Source: Abyssibacter profundi (GTDB taxonomy: Bacteria; Pseudomonadota; Gammaproteobacteria; Nevskiales; OUC007). From it: a stretch of 64,000 bases of DNA. The notes below the pieces were generated by a model, which made no database searches, was not told the DNA's origin, and saw nothing but the letters and a program-made list of their open reading frames with translations. Position numbers and translations under genes: made by a program. Each line of letters begins with the position of its first letter. The first letter of the stretch is position 1. The stretch spans positions 62,001 through 126,000 of the forward strand of contig NZ_QEQK01000003.1 in assembly GCF_003151135.1 (NCBI RefSeq). The letters are read 5' to 3'. Positions 18,995-28,865 of the stretch are shown here, piece by piece.

Positions 18995-19981
18995 GTGGAC
19001 AAGCTGGATCGCGTCTTCGTACTGCATCGCGAACTCAGCACGCGTCGCAGGCCGGTCACCAAGGCGGTGCTTGCCGAGCGCATGGGCGGCTGTTCGACAC
19101 GCACCGTGCACCGGACCGCACAGTGGATGATCGAGGCCCTCCACGCGCCGATTCGTTTTAGCCCCACGGGTTACTTCTATGACCGGCATCCCAACGAACC
19201 CGTATTCGAACTGCCTGGTCTCTGGTTCAACGAGGATGAGCTGGTTGCCCTGGTGGGCGTGCAGGCATTACTGCGGCAGGCCCAGCCGGGTTTGCTTGAC
19301 GATTACCTGGCGCCGATATCGAAGCGCATTGACGAGCTCTTGAGCCGGCGCGGTGTGGGGCTGCCGGATTGGGAGCGCCGCATTCGGATCGTCCAAATGG
19401 CTGGTCGCCCGGCCGGACAATGCTTTGGCGTGGTGGCTGATGCACTCGTCCGACACCAGCGAATCTTGATCCGGTATCGGGCACGCAGCGACGGAGCCCT
19501 ATCCACTCGAACCGTGTCTCCGCAGCGGCTGACCCACTATAGAGAGAACTGGTATCTGGACGCCTGGTGTCATGCCAAGGAGGAACTACGCACGTTCTCC
19601 GTCGATCGCATCGAGGCGGCGCAGCTGAGCGAAGAACCCGTGCTCGATATTCCGCAGGAGCAACTGGAAGACGTGCTCGCCACCAGCTTCGGCATCTTCT
19701 CGGGTGCCCCGACCCGTGAAGCCAGCCTGCTGTTCACAGCCCACCGTGCCCAGTGGATCGGCGACGAGCAATGGCACCCGCGGCAGCAGGGCGAGTCTCT
19801 GGACGATGGTCGCTTCCGCCTGCGGTTTCCCTACCATCGCAGCGAGGAACTCGTGCTGGACATCTGCCGTTATGGGCCGGATGTTCTGGTTGAGGCGCCG
19901 ACGGAGCTCAGGCGGGCGGTGGCGGAACGGTTGAAGGCGGCGGCTTCCTTGTATGAGGATGACGAGTCATGCCTCCCCTGA
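18995..19981 (+). CDS. WYL-domain transcriptional regulator (YafY type)
   Basis: 328 residues in three parts: an N-terminal winged helix (LDRVFVLHRELSTRRRPVTK, with TRTVHRTAQWMIEALHAPI), a central WYL domain (VVADALVRHQRILIRYRARS, TVSPQRLTHYRENWYLDAWC) and a C-terminal WCX extension (LRFPYHRSEELVLDICRYG). WYL proteins sense ligands, often nucleic acids or nucleotides, and frequently regulate defence loci. The GTG start has AAGGAG 8 bases before it. It points towards the nucleotidyltransferase and cas genes, and its end lies 16 bases from the nucleotidyltransferase start, so control of those genes is plausible. Confidence 0.88.
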   Translation: MDKLDRVFVLHRELSTRRRPVTKAVLAERMGGCSTRTVHRTAQWMIEALHAPIRFSPTGYFYDRHPNEPVFELPGLWFNEDELVALVGVQALLRQAQPGLLDDYLAPISKRIDELLSRRGVGLPDWERRIRIVQMAGRPAGQCFGVVADALVRHQRILIRYRARSDGALSTRTVSPQRLTHYRENWYLDAWCHAKEELRTFSVDRIEAAQLSEEPVLDIPQEQLEDVLATSFGIFSGAPTREASLLFTAHRAQWIGDEQWHPRQQGESLDDGRFRLRFPYHRSEELVLDICRYGPDVLVEAPTELRRAVAERLKAAASLYEDDESCLP

Positions 19982-19997
19982 GAACGAGCTAGCGGCG

Positions 19998-20498
19998 ATG
20001 AGACTCAACAGTGTCGAATGGGTGCTCACCGCACTGGAAAACGCCAACGTTCGCTATCTCGTTGTTGGTGGGCTTGCAGTGAATGCGCATGGCTACGCCC
20101 GTTATACCAAGGACATCGACTTGGTCATCCAGTTGACCACGGACAATGTGTTGCGCGCCTTCCAGGCCCTGGAACCCTTGGGATACCGCCCCCTGCTACC
20201 GGTGAAACCGGAACAGTTCGCCGATGCCGATACGCGCACACGTTGGGTGCACGAAAGGAACATGCAGGTGTTTCAGCTGTGGAGCGATGCACACCGTGAG
20301 ACGCCTATCGACGTGTTCGTGGCCGAACCCTTCAACTTCGATACCGAATACGACCGCGCTTCCCGCAGGCCCTTTGGCGAAACTCTCGAGATTCCCATCG
20401 TCTCCCGCGACACGCTGATCCGCATGAAACAAGCCGCAGGCCGTGTCCAGGACCTCGCGGACATCGACAACCTGCGCCTGCTGGACCCCGACGCATGA
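19998..20498 (+). CDS. Nucleotidyltransferase-fold protein (possible toxin-type NTase)
   Basis: 166 residues. YLVVGGLAVNAHGYARYTKD followed by DIDLVI gives the GG-x(n)-DxD core of the polymerase-beta-like nucleotidyltransferase fold, and TPIDVFVAE may supply a third acidic residue. It resembles NTP-transferase families of unknown function, some of which act as toxins in MNT or AbiE-type modules. The ATG at 19998 begins the conserved domain. It directly follows the WYL gene and overlaps the next small gene by four bases (ATGA). Confidence 0.75.
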   Translation: MRLNSVEWVLTALENANVRYLVVGGLAVNAHGYARYTKDIDLVIQLTTDNVLRAFQALEPLGYRPLLPVKPEQFADADTRTRWVHERNMQVFQLWSDAHRETPIDVFVAEPFNFDTEYDRASRRPFGETLEIPIVSRDTLIRMKQAAGRVQDLADIDNLRLLDPDA

Positions 20499-20680
20499 GC
20501 CGATCGGACGACGACATCGATTGGTCGCTGACCACCTTCGAAGGCGTTCGGATCGAACAGATGCGGCGCTGGGCCGAACTCCCGCTGGATCGCATCGTTG
20601 CTGCGCTGGAAGAGATGGAGCAATACGCAGCCCGTCGACCGGGAAACGTGCCCGTCAATACAAAGCCGGAGCCATCCTAG
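20495..20680 (+). CDS. Small partner protein of the nucleotidyltransferase
   Basis: 61 residues: DDDIDWSLTTFEGVRIEQMR then RWAELPLDRIVAALEEMEQY, a short acidic and helical protein with no domain I can name. The ATGA overlap with the nucleotidyltransferase shows translational coupling, the arrangement of toxin-antitoxin-like pairs; which partner would be the antitoxin cannot be told. A hairpin begins at the last base of its stop codon. Confidence 0.6.
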   Translation: MSRSDDDIDWSLTTFEGVRIEQMRRWAELPLDRIVAALEEMEQYAARRPGNVPVNTKPEPS

Positions 20681-20705
20681 TCCACTGACGAAAACTCCAG
20701 TGGAC
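20680..20705. terminator. Hairpin after the nucleotidyltransferase pair
   Basis: GTCCACTG (20680-20687) pairs perfectly with CAGTGGAC (20698-20705) around a ten-base loop, followed by ACGTTTTGG. The stem is short and the T run is brief, so it may be a weak terminator or attenuator between the NTase pair and the cas genes. A second small hairpin (AACCGAA/TTCGGTT, 20736-20754) lies further down. Confidence 0.4.
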
Positions 20706-20760
20706 ACGTTTTGGCAACTCGGTCGCGCATGCTGAAACCGAATTCTTTTCGGTTGCCGCC

Positions 20761-20997
20761 ATGCTGGATCGTCGACTGTTCCTCCGAGCCTGCGATGTCC
20801 GGGTTTTACGGCGCAGCTCGTATTACCAGGGTGACGAGGATGCGGAGATCGAAGTGATTGATGCGCGAGGACTGTCGTGGCGTGAGCGACAAGCACTTCG
20901 CCGTGAGATTGAGCGGCAGGAACAAGCGTGGCGGAAACTGGGCAGAGTCCTGCGCGATCTCATATGGCTGGCCGCGCTCTCCGCGGGCTTGTCGTGA
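20761..20997 (+). CDS. Hypothetical small ORF immediately upstream of cas1
   Basis: 78 residues, ending 25 bases before cas1. The sequence is strongly basic and helical (RERQALRREIERQEQAWRKL) with a hydrophobic end (IWLAALSAGLS). No family recognised and no clear ribosome site, so it may be a chance frame. If real it would be the first gene of the cas transcript. Confidence 0.3.
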   Translation: MLDRRLFLRACDVRVLRRSSYYQGDEDAEIEVIDARGLSWRERQALRREIERQEQAWRKLGRVLRDLIWLAALSAGLS

Positions 20998-21022
20998 ACG
21001 TCGGATACTTCTCGGTCATCTA

Positions 21023-21997
21023 ATGGACGAGTTCACGCCATCGTCTCTCAAGAGCATCTTGCACTCCAAGCGGGCGAACATTTACTACCTGGAACGTTGC
21101 CGGGTACTCGTAAATGGTGGTCGGGTGGAGTACGTCACCGAGGCAGGGCGTGAATCCCAATACTGGAATATCCCGATCGCGAATACGACGACGGTCTTGT
21201 TGGGGACTGGTACGTCGATCACTCAGGCCGCAATGCGTGAGCTGGCCAAGGCCGGTGTGCTGGTCGGTTTCTGTGGGGGCGGAGGCACGCCGTTATTTAG
21301 TGCCAACGAGGTTGATGTCGAAGTCGCCTGGTTATCGCCGCAGAGTGAATATCGCCCTACCGAATACCTCCAGGCATGGGTTGGGTTCTGGTTTGAGGAG
21401 GCAGGTAGGCTCGATGCCGCGCGGAGATTTCAGCGGGCGCGGCTGAAGCGAATCGCGGACCACTGGCTGAGTAGCCGCGCCTTACGTGACGCCGGGTTTG
21501 CGGTATCCGGCGAACAGCTTGACAGCCTCTTGCGCCGCGCGGACTCCGAAGTTTCATCCGCACCCGATACCCAGGCGCTGCTCACCGCCGAAGCCCGGCT
21601 GACCAAGGACCTGTTCAAGACCGCCGCACGGGCATCCGGCTACGGTGTATTCACTCGTGCCAAGCGAGGCGGCGGCGTGGACCCCGCCAATCGATTTCTG
21701 GATCACGGCAATTATCTCGCTTACGGGCTTGCAGCAACCGCGACCTGGGTGCTTGGTCTTCCACATGGTCTGGCTGTATTGCACGGCAAGACACGGCGTG
21801 GCGGATTGGTGTTCGACGTCGCGGACCTGATCAAGGATGCCGTCATCCTGCCGCAGGCGTTTGTGTCCGCGGTACGGGGCGATGAAGAGCAGGCGTTTCG
21901 CCAAGCCTGTATAGAATCGCTCACACAGACCGGGTCGCTGGATTTCATGATCGACACGCTCAAGCGAGTCGCGATGGAAGCGGGCGGTGCGACATGA
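21023..21997 (+). CDS. cas1: Cas1, type I-F integrase
   Basis: 324 residues with the subtype I-F pattern: LKSILHSKRANIYYLERCRV, NIPIANTTTVLLGTGTSITQ and GVLVGFCGGGGTPLFSANEV. The metal-binding triad is visible as E in TAEARLTK, H in DHGNYLAYG and D in DVADLIKDA. Cas1 with the Cas2 domain of the next protein integrates new spacers at the leader end of the array. The ATG at 21023 gives the conserved MDEFTPSSLKSI start; an in-frame extension to 20858 is not conserved. Its stop overlaps cas2-3 by four bases. Confidence 0.97.
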   Translation: MDEFTPSSLKSILHSKRANIYYLERCRVLVNGGRVEYVTEAGRESQYWNIPIANTTTVLLGTGTSITQAAMRELAKAGVLVGFCGGGGTPLFSANEVDVEVAWLSPQSEYRPTEYLQAWVGFWFEEAGRLDAARRFQRARLKRIADHWLSSRALRDAGFAVSGEQLDSLLRRADSEVSSAPDTQALLTAEARLTKDLFKTAARASGYGVFTRAKRGGGVDPANRFLDHGNYLAYGLAATATWVLGLPHGLAVLHGKTRRGGLVFDVADLIKDAVILPQAFVSAVRGDEEQAFRQACIESLTQTGSLDFMIDTLKRVAMEAGGAT

Positions 21998-24900
21998 ATG
22001 TGCTGCTGGTTTCGCAATGTGAAAAACGTGCGTTGACGGAAACTCGCCGCATCCTCGATCAGTTTGCCGAGCGCCGTGGTGATCGCACGTGGCAGACGCC
22101 GATCACACAGGCCGGACTGGATACGCTAAGGCGGTTGCTGCGTAAGACGGCACGCAAGAACACCGCGGTGGCTTGTCACTGGATACGGGGACGCGACCAC
22201 AGCGAACTGCTCTGGATTGTCGGCAATGCTGCGCGGTTCAATGCCGAGGGCGCGGTCCCGACCAACACGACTCAGCGTGATGTGCTCCGCCGTGCCCGCG
22301 AGAACGATTGGCACACGGCGCAGGACATTCGTCTGCTGGCTCAGCTCGCCGGGCTCCTGCACGATCTGGGAAAGGCCAGCATCGCCTTTCAACAGCGCCT
22401 TCGTGGCGAGTTGCAGGAACGCAACCTCTATCGCCACGAGTGGGTGTCGCTACGCTTGTTTCAGGCGTTCGTCGGTGATTGTGACGATGTTTCGTGGCTG
22501 CGCCGTTTGGCGCATGCGGGCAGCGACGATGAGGCGCTTTGGATCGCGGCGGATCGGTTTCAACGGGACGGGCTGGACGAAGGTGTTGTCCGACCATTCA
22601 ATCAACTGCCTCCGCTGGCTGCCGCCGTCGCCTGGCTGGTCGTCACTCATCATCGCCTCCCGACGATCCCGGAAGACAAGCGCTCGGATTTCAATGTGCG
22701 CTGGCTGGAACAGCCACTGTCGCTCGTGGATCACGAATGGAACGAACGCAAGCAGTCCGTCGATTCCGAGCATGTTCGTAAGTACTGGACTATGGCGGAC
22801 CAGTTGCCAGTGGTCCGGCCGAAATGGCGCGCCAAGGCTGCACGGCTCGCGCGGCAGCTGTTGAAGCTGTGCGATCAGCGATCAGCGCAGTGGCTGGAAA
22901 ACCCCTACGTAATGCACCTCGCTCGCCTCAGCCTGATGCTGGCGGATCACCACTATTCGTCTCTTCCGGAAGATGCGTCGCAGCGTGTCGCGGGAGACGG
23001 GGACTCATCCCTGTATGCCAATACGGGAGCGGGCGGGTCGCTTAAGCAAGCACTGGACGAGCACCTGCTGGGCGTGGCGCGAGACGCCGGCCAGATCGCC
23101 CATGCGCTGCCGGGTTTCGAGCAGGACTTGCCACGTCTGGCGCGACATCGCGGCCTGCGCAAGCGCAGTGGCGCGGGAAAGTTCGCCTGGCAGGACAAGG
23201 CGACCGATGCCGCGGTCTCATTGCGAGAGGTGTCGGCGGAACACGGCGCGTTCATCGTGAACATGGCGTCCACGGGTTGCGGCAAGACCCTGGCCAACCT
23301 GCGAATGCTCAACGCGTTGGCCGATCCCCACCAGGGTCTGCGGGCCACCTACGCGCTGGGACTGCGCACCTTGACCCTACAAACCGGGCGCAGCTATCGC
23401 GAGGATCTGCGTCTGGGTGAGGACGAGTTGGCAATCCTGGTCGGCGGCTCGGGCAGTCGGTCGCTGTTCGAGTACTACGAACGTCAGGCCGAGGATCAGG
23501 GATCGGCGTCCGCACAGGCGCTCATTGAGGAAGACAGTCACGTCCTGTTCGAGGGCAATACCGCCGATCATCCGCTGCTCTCACGTGCGATGCAGGACGC
23601 CAGTATCCGAAAGCTGATCTCGGCCCCGGTGCTCGTATGCACCGTCGATCACATCGCCCCCGTTACCGAATCGCTGCGCGCCGGCCGCCAGATCGCACCA
23701 ATGCTGCGGCTGATGAGCAGCGACCTGGTACTCGATGAGCTGGATGACTACGCCCTGGACGATCTTCCCGCACTGACGCGGCTGGTCCACTGGGCCGGCC
23801 TGTTGGGCACGCGGGTGGTGTTGTCCTCCGCCACGTTGCCGCCTGCGCTGGTGGAAGGGATGTTCATGGCGTATCGCGCCGGCCGCCTTCACTACCGAGA
23901 CAATCGCGGTGTCGACGGTGGTCAGACCAACCGAGAGATTCAGATCGCCTGCTTGTGGGTAGATGAATTCGGAGTGCAGCGCGAGCACTGCCCCGACGCC
24001 GAGAGGTTCACCGAACAGCACGCGACCTTCGTGCAGCGGCGGGTGAAAGCTCTGACGGCCGCCGAGCCCCTGCAGCGTGGCGCATTGTTGCCACTGAACA
24101 TCGCGATGAGAGCGCCCGACGAACAGCGGTACGCCGAGTTTGCCGAGCCGCTACGCGACGCCTGCGTTCGTCTGCATCAAGACCACGCCGAAGTGTGCCC
24201 ACATAGCGGCAAGCACGTCAGTTTCGGCATCGTGCGTATGGCTAACATCGAGCCCCTGGTCGGTGTTGCGCAGGCCTTGTTTGAACTTGGCGGGCTGGAC
24301 AATGTGCGCATACACCTGTGCGTGTACCACGCACGATTTCCGCAGGTGCAACGCTCGGCGATCGAGCATCAGCTTGACCAAGCTTTCAATCGGCGTCAGC
24401 CGGAGTCGGTCTTCGCGTTGCCGGAGATTCGCCAGGCGATCGATACGCACCTGGAACAACACCACGTGTTTGTTGCGCTGGCGTCACCGGTCTGTGAGGT
24501 CGGCCGGGATTGGGATGCGGACTGGGCTGTCGCCGAACCGTCGTCAATGCGGGCGTTGATCCAGTTGGCGGGACGAGTACAGCGACATCGGCGAAAGCGC
24601 GGTGACAAACCCAACCTGCTGATCTTCGACACCAACCTGCGTCATTTCAAAGGTGGGCGGGGGCCGGACGGACAACCAGGGCCGATTTTCCTCCGCCCCG
24701 GCTTCGAGCATTGGCGCGAACCGGTCGTGCATCCGTTTCGGTTGCTGTCGCATCACCTGAGCAAACTGATGGCGCCTGAGGAATACACCGCGATCAGTGC
24801 CTTGCCGCGCGTCTGTTCCAGGCCACTGGCCGAGCTGAAACCCAAACACCGGTTGGTCGACCTGGAACACGCGCGTATGCAGGACCGCATGCTGCCTCCA

Positions 24901-25353
24901 CAAAAGAGTGCAAGCGCGCAGACCGCGCGCGGAGGTTCAACACCAAAACCAAACGCCGCAACCGCCTGGCTGCACCCGCAGGCCGCGCTGACTGGAATGC
25001 TTCAACAGACGCAACGGTTTCGGGACGACGCCCAGCCAGGCGTCATGTTGGCGTTTCTCCCGGATGACGAGGAAGAGCGGCTGCTGCTTCACCGGGTGGA
25101 AGAAGAGGGTGGCCGTCGTGGTCGGACGCTTTACGTGGAAGTCGACCAAAGCCTCCGGCATGACGTGGACGTGGCGCTTGGTCCAGGCATCAGCAACTGG
25201 GGAGACCACGACTTGCTTGGATTGTTGGTTGCGCAGTCGGACCACCTCGACATGTCGCTGCATCGATGTGCAGAGAAGCTGGCGACGGTTCGTGCACCGA
25301 AAAGTGACCAGGGGTGGCGTTATCACCCCTGTCTAGGTTTGACCGCGTGCTAG
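21994..25353 (+). CDS. cas3: Cas2-Cas3 fusion nuclease-helicase, type I-F
   Basis: 1119 residues. Residues 1 to about 95 form the Cas2 domain (MNVLLVSQCEKRALTETRRI). An HD nuclease follows (LLHDLGKA, H123/D124; RHEWVS), then an SF2 helicase with Walker A STGCGKT near 425, DELDD near 580 and the SSATLPP motif. This fusion is diagnostic for subtype I-F. With Cas1 it acquires spacers; recruited to Csy-bound targets it unwinds and degrades DNA. All catalytic motifs that I can check look intact. Codon use and GC content are a little lower than in flanking housekeeping genes. Confidence 0.97.
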   Translation: MNVLLVSQCEKRALTETRRILDQFAERRGDRTWQTPITQAGLDTLRRLLRKTARKNTAVACHWIRGRDHSELLWIVGNAARFNAEGAVPTNTTQRDVLRRARENDWHTAQDIRLLAQLAGLLHDLGKASIAFQQRLRGELQERNLYRHEWVSLRLFQAFVGDCDDVSWLRRLAHAGSDDEALWIAADRFQRDGLDEGVVRPFNQLPPLAAAVAWLVVTHHRLPTIPEDKRSDFNVRWLEQPLSLVDHEWNERKQSVDSEHVRKYWTMADQLPVVRPKWRAKAARLARQLLKLCDQRSAQWLENPYVMHLARLSLMLADHHYSSLPEDASQRVAGDGDSSLYANTGAGGSLKQALDEHLLGVARDAGQIAHALPGFEQDLPRLARHRGLRKRSGAGKFAWQDKATDAAVSLREVSAEHGAFIVNMASTGCGKTLANLRMLNALADPHQGLRATYALGLRTLTLQTGRSYREDLRLGEDELAILVGGSGSRSLFEYYERQAEDQGSASAQALIEEDSHVLFEGNTADHPLLSRAMQDASIRKLISAPVLVCTVDHIAPVTESLRAGRQIAPMLRLMSSDLVLDELDDYALDDLPALTRLVHWAGLLGTRVVLSSATLPPALVEGMFMAYRAGRLHYRDNRGVDGGQTNREIQIACLWVDEFGVQREHCPDAERFTEQHATFVQRRVKALTAAEPLQRGALLPLNIAMRAPDEQRYAEFAEPLRDACVRLHQDHAEVCPHSGKHVSFGIVRMANIEPLVGVAQALFELGGLDNVRIHLCVYHARFPQVQRSAIEHQLDQAFNRRQPESVFALPEIRQAIDTHLEQHHVFVALASPVCEVGRDWDADWAVAEPSSMRALIQLAGRVQRHRRKRGDKPNLLIFDTNLRHFKGGRGPDGQPGPIFLRPGFEHWREPVVHPFRLLSHHLSKLMAPEEYTAISALPRVCSRPLAELKPKHRLVDLEHARMQDRMLPPQKSASAQTARGGSTPKPNAATAWLHPQAALTGMLQQTQRFRDDAQPGVMLAFLPDDEEERLLLHRVEEEGGRRGRTLYVEVDQSLRHDVDVALGPGISNWGDHDLLGLLVAQSDHLDMSLHRCAEKLATVRAPKSDQGWRYHPCLGLTAC

Positions 25354-25468
25354 ATCCCAGAGGCGTGAACGCGATTTTGGTCGCAGAGCCCATCTTTAGA
25401 GACAGCAAGCGAATTCACGAACTGGTATCGCTCAAGATCGAATTTGATTGAGAAAGGCGGAGGCTGGA

Positions 25469-26794
25469 ATGCGAGAAGAAAATGATCGAGTGCGGGTCTT
25501 CAGGGAGGCCATCACGACGTTCATTCATGAGCGTCGTGACGCCAAGCTGAAAGGCGACGACGACGCCGACAAGGCGGCGAAATATGAGTACGCCACTTGG
25601 CTGGCGGATGCCGCCCGCCGCGTCAGCCAGATTCAGGCGGTTACCCATGTGCTCAAGGCGACGCATCCCGATGCACGTGGCAGCAGTTTGCATGCTGCTC
25701 CTCAGTCGCTACCTTCCCATTCCGAGATTGGCTCTCACACCCTCGCGGCCGATTTCGCCGAGGACATCGTGGGCAACGCGGCCGCTCTGGATGTTTTCAA
25801 ATTCCTGAAGATGGAGGTCGATGGGCGTCGGCTGTTCGACTGGGTGCTGGAGAAAGACGTCGATTTGCAGCGAGCGCTGAGTCCGGACGCCGAAACGGCT
25901 GCCGAGTGGATGGAGGCATTCGGTGGGCTGCTGCGGACTGCAGTGCAACCGAAGTCTCATGCACTGGCCAAGCAGGTTTACTGGTGTGTCGGCGATGCCC
26001 CCGCCGATGACGGTCACTACCAGTTGTTGCAGCCGCTGTTCTCCAGCAGCCTGATGCACGCCATCCATGCCGATATCAACGACGCGCGCTTCGGTGAGCA
26101 GAACAAGGTCGCGCGTAAGGCGCATCGCGAGAAAACAGCTTCTGACGGGCCGTACCGTGATTATCGCGGTGTGGTTGCACGCAAGCTGGGCGGCACCAAG
26201 CCACAGAACATCTCCCAACTGAACAGCGAACGCGGCGGTGTGAACTATCTGTTGGCGTCCGTTCCACCACGCTGGCACAAGGAAACAAGCCCGAGACTAC
26301 TGAACACCGATTCTGTATTGGATCGCATTGGGCAGCTCGGCAGTGTGCGCCACCTGATTCGAGTTCTCACAGATTTTCTCCTGAAGGACCCTCCGAATAA
26401 TGAAGCCACGCGGAACAGGCGGGAGGCCATCGAGCAGGCGTTGAGTCAGGAACTGCCGGTGTTCGCTGCATCCATCCGGGCGGGGTTGGCACCCGGCTGG
26501 ACACGTGACCCTGCCTGCCGGCTCCCGCGCTGTGAGCAGCTATGGCTGGATTCAGACAGGGTGGAACTTCCACTTCGTGAAGACCATGCCGAGATCGACC
26601 AGGCATTCATCGACGACTATCACCAGGGCGATTGGCGTGACGAGGTGGCTGGTCGTTTCGCCAACTGGATCAATGCGCGTCTGCGTGATGCCGGACTGTC
26701 CGGGGTTGGGGATGCCGAATACCATCATTGGGCGAGGCAGGCAGTCATTGAGGCGCAATGGCCTGTGCCCATGCAGGCGAGGGCATCGGCATGA
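25469..26794 (+). CDS. csy1: Csy1 (Cas8f), large subunit of the type I-F surveillance complex
   Basis: 441 residues. The conserved KLGGTKPQNISQLNSERGGV block near residue 235 followed by NYLLASVPPRW is the hallmark of Csy1. With Csy2 it forms the tail that holds the 5' handle of the crRNA and recognises the PAM. The ATG at 25469 has GGAGG 6 bases upstream. The 115-base gap after cas2-3 is AT-richer than its surroundings and may hold an internal promoter for the csy genes. Its stop overlaps csy2 (ATGA). Confidence 0.95.
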   Translation: MREENDRVRVFREAITTFIHERRDAKLKGDDDADKAAKYEYATWLADAARRVSQIQAVTHVLKATHPDARGSSLHAAPQSLPSHSEIGSHTLAADFAEDIVGNAAALDVFKFLKMEVDGRRLFDWVLEKDVDLQRALSPDAETAAEWMEAFGGLLRTAVQPKSHALAKQVYWCVGDAPADDGHYQLLQPLFSSSLMHAIHADINDARFGEQNKVARKAHREKTASDGPYRDYRGVVARKLGGTKPQNISQLNSERGGVNYLLASVPPRWHKETSPRLLNTDSVLDRIGQLGSVRHLIRVLTDFLLKDPPNNEATRNRREAIEQALSQELPVFAASIRAGLAPGWTRDPACRLPRCEQLWLDSDRVELPLREDHAEIDQAFIDDYHQGDWRDEVAGRFANWINARLRDAGLSGVGDAEYHHWARQAVIEAQWPVPMQARASA

Positions 26795-27795
26795 GCGCTT
26801 GCCCATCCTTCGATTACTTGATGGTGCTACCACACCTGAGAGTGCAGAACGCCAACGCCGTATCCAGCCCGCTGACACACGGCTTTCCGTCCATGACGGC
26901 TTTTCTGGGCCTGATGTGGGCACTGGAACGCCGGTGCCGGGCTGCGGGCCTGGACCTGACATTTCGCGCGGTCGGCGTGGTGTGTCACGACCATCAGGAA
27001 CAGGTGAGTGACGACTGGTTCGTCAAATCGTTTCGCCTGACGCGCAACCCTATCGACAAACATGGAAAGACCGCCGCGATTGTCGAGGAAGGTCGTATTC
27101 ATCTGGAGTTGAGCCTGGTCTTCGCAGTTGAGAGCGAACGATGGCTGCGTGATCCGGATGCGCGGCAAGCGGATACCGGGACAGTGGCCGAACTGGTGAG
27201 CCAGATGCGTGTGGCCGGCGGCACGATCATGCCGCCGGAAAACCCAACCTGGCATCGCTATCAGCCGTATTCCGAGCCGATGCACGGCGAAAAGCGCTGG
27301 GAGTCTTTCCGCAAGCTGCGGATGCGCTGGTTACCCGGCTTCACGCTGGTGTCGCGAGACGAGTTGATCGACACGCGATTGGCTGAGTTGCACGAGGACG
27401 ACGCCGAAGCCACCAGACTGGATGCGTGGCTATCACTGTGCCGCATCAACTGGCGCTACGAGACACCGGAAAAGGACACCGCGCAAGCGCGCCGTGATGC
27501 GTGGAAGCATGATCGAGACGGCTTGGGCTGGATCGTGCCGATTCCCGTTGGCTATGGCGCGCTGGGAGATGTGTATCCCGCTGGGGCGGTGGCGAATGCA
27601 CGTGATGCAAGCACGCCGTTTCGCTTCGTCGAAAGTCTCTATTCGGTGGGGCAGTGGATCAGCCCGCACCGTCTGCATGATCCACAGCAGATGCTGTGGT
27701 ACGCCGACAGCCAGCCGGACAACGGCCTGTATCGCTGCCGCAACGATTTTCTACCCACGCCTGAATTCGACCTCTTCGAGGCGTCGTTCGACTAA
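26791..27795 (+). CDS. csy2: Csy2 (Cas5f), type I-F surveillance complex subunit
   Basis: 334 residues. YLMVLPHLRVQNANAVSSPL and THGFPSMTAFLGLMWALERR at the N-terminus are the typical Csy2 opening; WIVPIPVGYGALGDVYPAG and the GQWISPHRL segment match its C-terminal half. It pairs with Csy1 at the crRNA 5' handle. The ATG at 26791 sits inside the csy1 stop; a start at 26758 would only add a non-conserved segment from inside csy1. Confidence 0.95.
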   Translation: MSACPSFDYLMVLPHLRVQNANAVSSPLTHGFPSMTAFLGLMWALERRCRAAGLDLTFRAVGVVCHDHQEQVSDDWFVKSFRLTRNPIDKHGKTAAIVEEGRIHLELSLVFAVESERWLRDPDARQADTGTVAELVSQMRVAGGTIMPPENPTWHRYQPYSEPMHGEKRWESFRKLRMRWLPGFTLVSRDELIDTRLAELHEDDAEATRLDAWLSLCRINWRYETPEKDTAQARRDAWKHDRDGLGWIVPIPVGYGALGDVYPAGAVANARDASTPFRFVESLYSVGQWISPHRLHDPQQMLWYADSQPDNGLYRCRNDFLPTPEFDLFEASFD

Positions 27796-27819
27796 TCACA
27801 TTGATTCGAGGAGTACCGC

Positions 27820-28860
27820 ATGACCACACAAAATCTGAAAACCGCGTCCGTTTTGGCGTTTGAACGCAAGCTTGATCCGTCCGACGCCTTGTTGTTCGCC
27901 GGTGACTGGGCCAAGCGTGGACAGCCCGCCAATTGGCAGCCCGTCAAGATTCGCGAAAAGTCGGTCCGAGGAACGATTTCCAATCGACTCAAGGCCAAAG
28001 ACCAGGATCCGGCCAAGCTGGATGCGGCGATTGAAAGTCCGAATCTGCAAACGGTTGATGTGGCCGCCTTACCGTCGGACTGCGACACGCTGAAAGTGCA
28101 ATTCACGCTGCGAGTTCTGGGTGGCACGGGCCAGCCGTCGGCCTGCAACAACGCCGGCTATCGCGCAAAGCTAGTTGAGACCGTCGCCGGCTATGTCCAG
28201 GACCATGGGTTTGTCGAGCTCGCTGAGCGTTACGCTGCCAATCTCGCAAACGGCCGCTTCCTGTGGCGCAACCGTGTCGGCGCCGAGCAGGTTGAAGTGC
28301 ATGTCGCCCACCTCCAGCAAGGCAGCGCCGAGAAGCAATGGGTGTTCGACGCACTTGAGCACGAGTTGCGACAACTGAAAGCTCCCCAGGCGGAAGCCGG
28401 ACAAGTTTCCGAGCTGGCAGCGCTGATCGAAGCTGGTCTTGCCAGCAAGGCCCATGTGCTTTTGCAGGTGACCGCGTACGTCCGAATGGGTGCCGGGCAG
28501 GAAGTATTCCCATCCCAAGAGCTGATTCTCGACCGTGGTCGTGGAGACAAGAGCAAAACCTTGTACGCAGTGGGTGAGGGTGACAAGGCCGTCGCCGCGA
28601 TTCATTCGCAAAAGATCGGCAACGCGATTCGAACGATTGATACTTGGTATCCAGATGCCGCTGAACTAGGTGCGATTGCGGTTGAGCCGTATGGGTCGGT
28701 TACCACGCAGGGCAAGGCCTATCGCCAGCCCAAGCAGAAGCAGGATTTCTACTCACTGTTGGATCGCTGGCTGCTCAAAGATGAAGCGCCAGATACGAAC
28801 AATCAGCACTTTGTAGTCGCCGTGTTAGTTCGCGGTGGCGTCTTTGGCGATGCAGGCTAA
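27820..28860 (+). CDS. csy3: Csy3 (Cas7f), backbone subunit of the type I-F complex
   Basis: 346 residues, starting [20 protein letters not shown] as Csy3 proteins do, with [28 protein letters not shown] and the late [20 protein letters not shown] conserved. Six copies of Csy3 form the crRNA-binding helical backbone. GAGGAG lies before the ATG at 27820. Confidence 0.96.
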   Translation: MTTQNLKTASVLAFERKLDPSDALLFAGDWAKRGQPANWQPVKIREKSVRGTISNRLKAKDQDPAKLDAAIESPNLQTVDVAALPSDCDTLKVQFTLRVLGGTGQPSACNNAGYRAKLVETVAGYVQDHGFVELAERYAANLANGRFLWRNRVGAEQVEVHVAHLQQGSAEKQWVFDALEHELRQLKAPQAEAGQVSELAALIEAGLASKAHVLLQVTAYVRMGAGQEVFPSQELILDRGRGDKSKTLYAVGEGDKAVAAIHSQKIGNAIRTIDTWYPDAAELGAIAVEPYGSVTTQGKAYRQPKQKQDFYSLLDRWLLKDEAPDTNNQHFVVAVLVRGGVFGDAG

Positions 28861-28865
28861 TCCCG

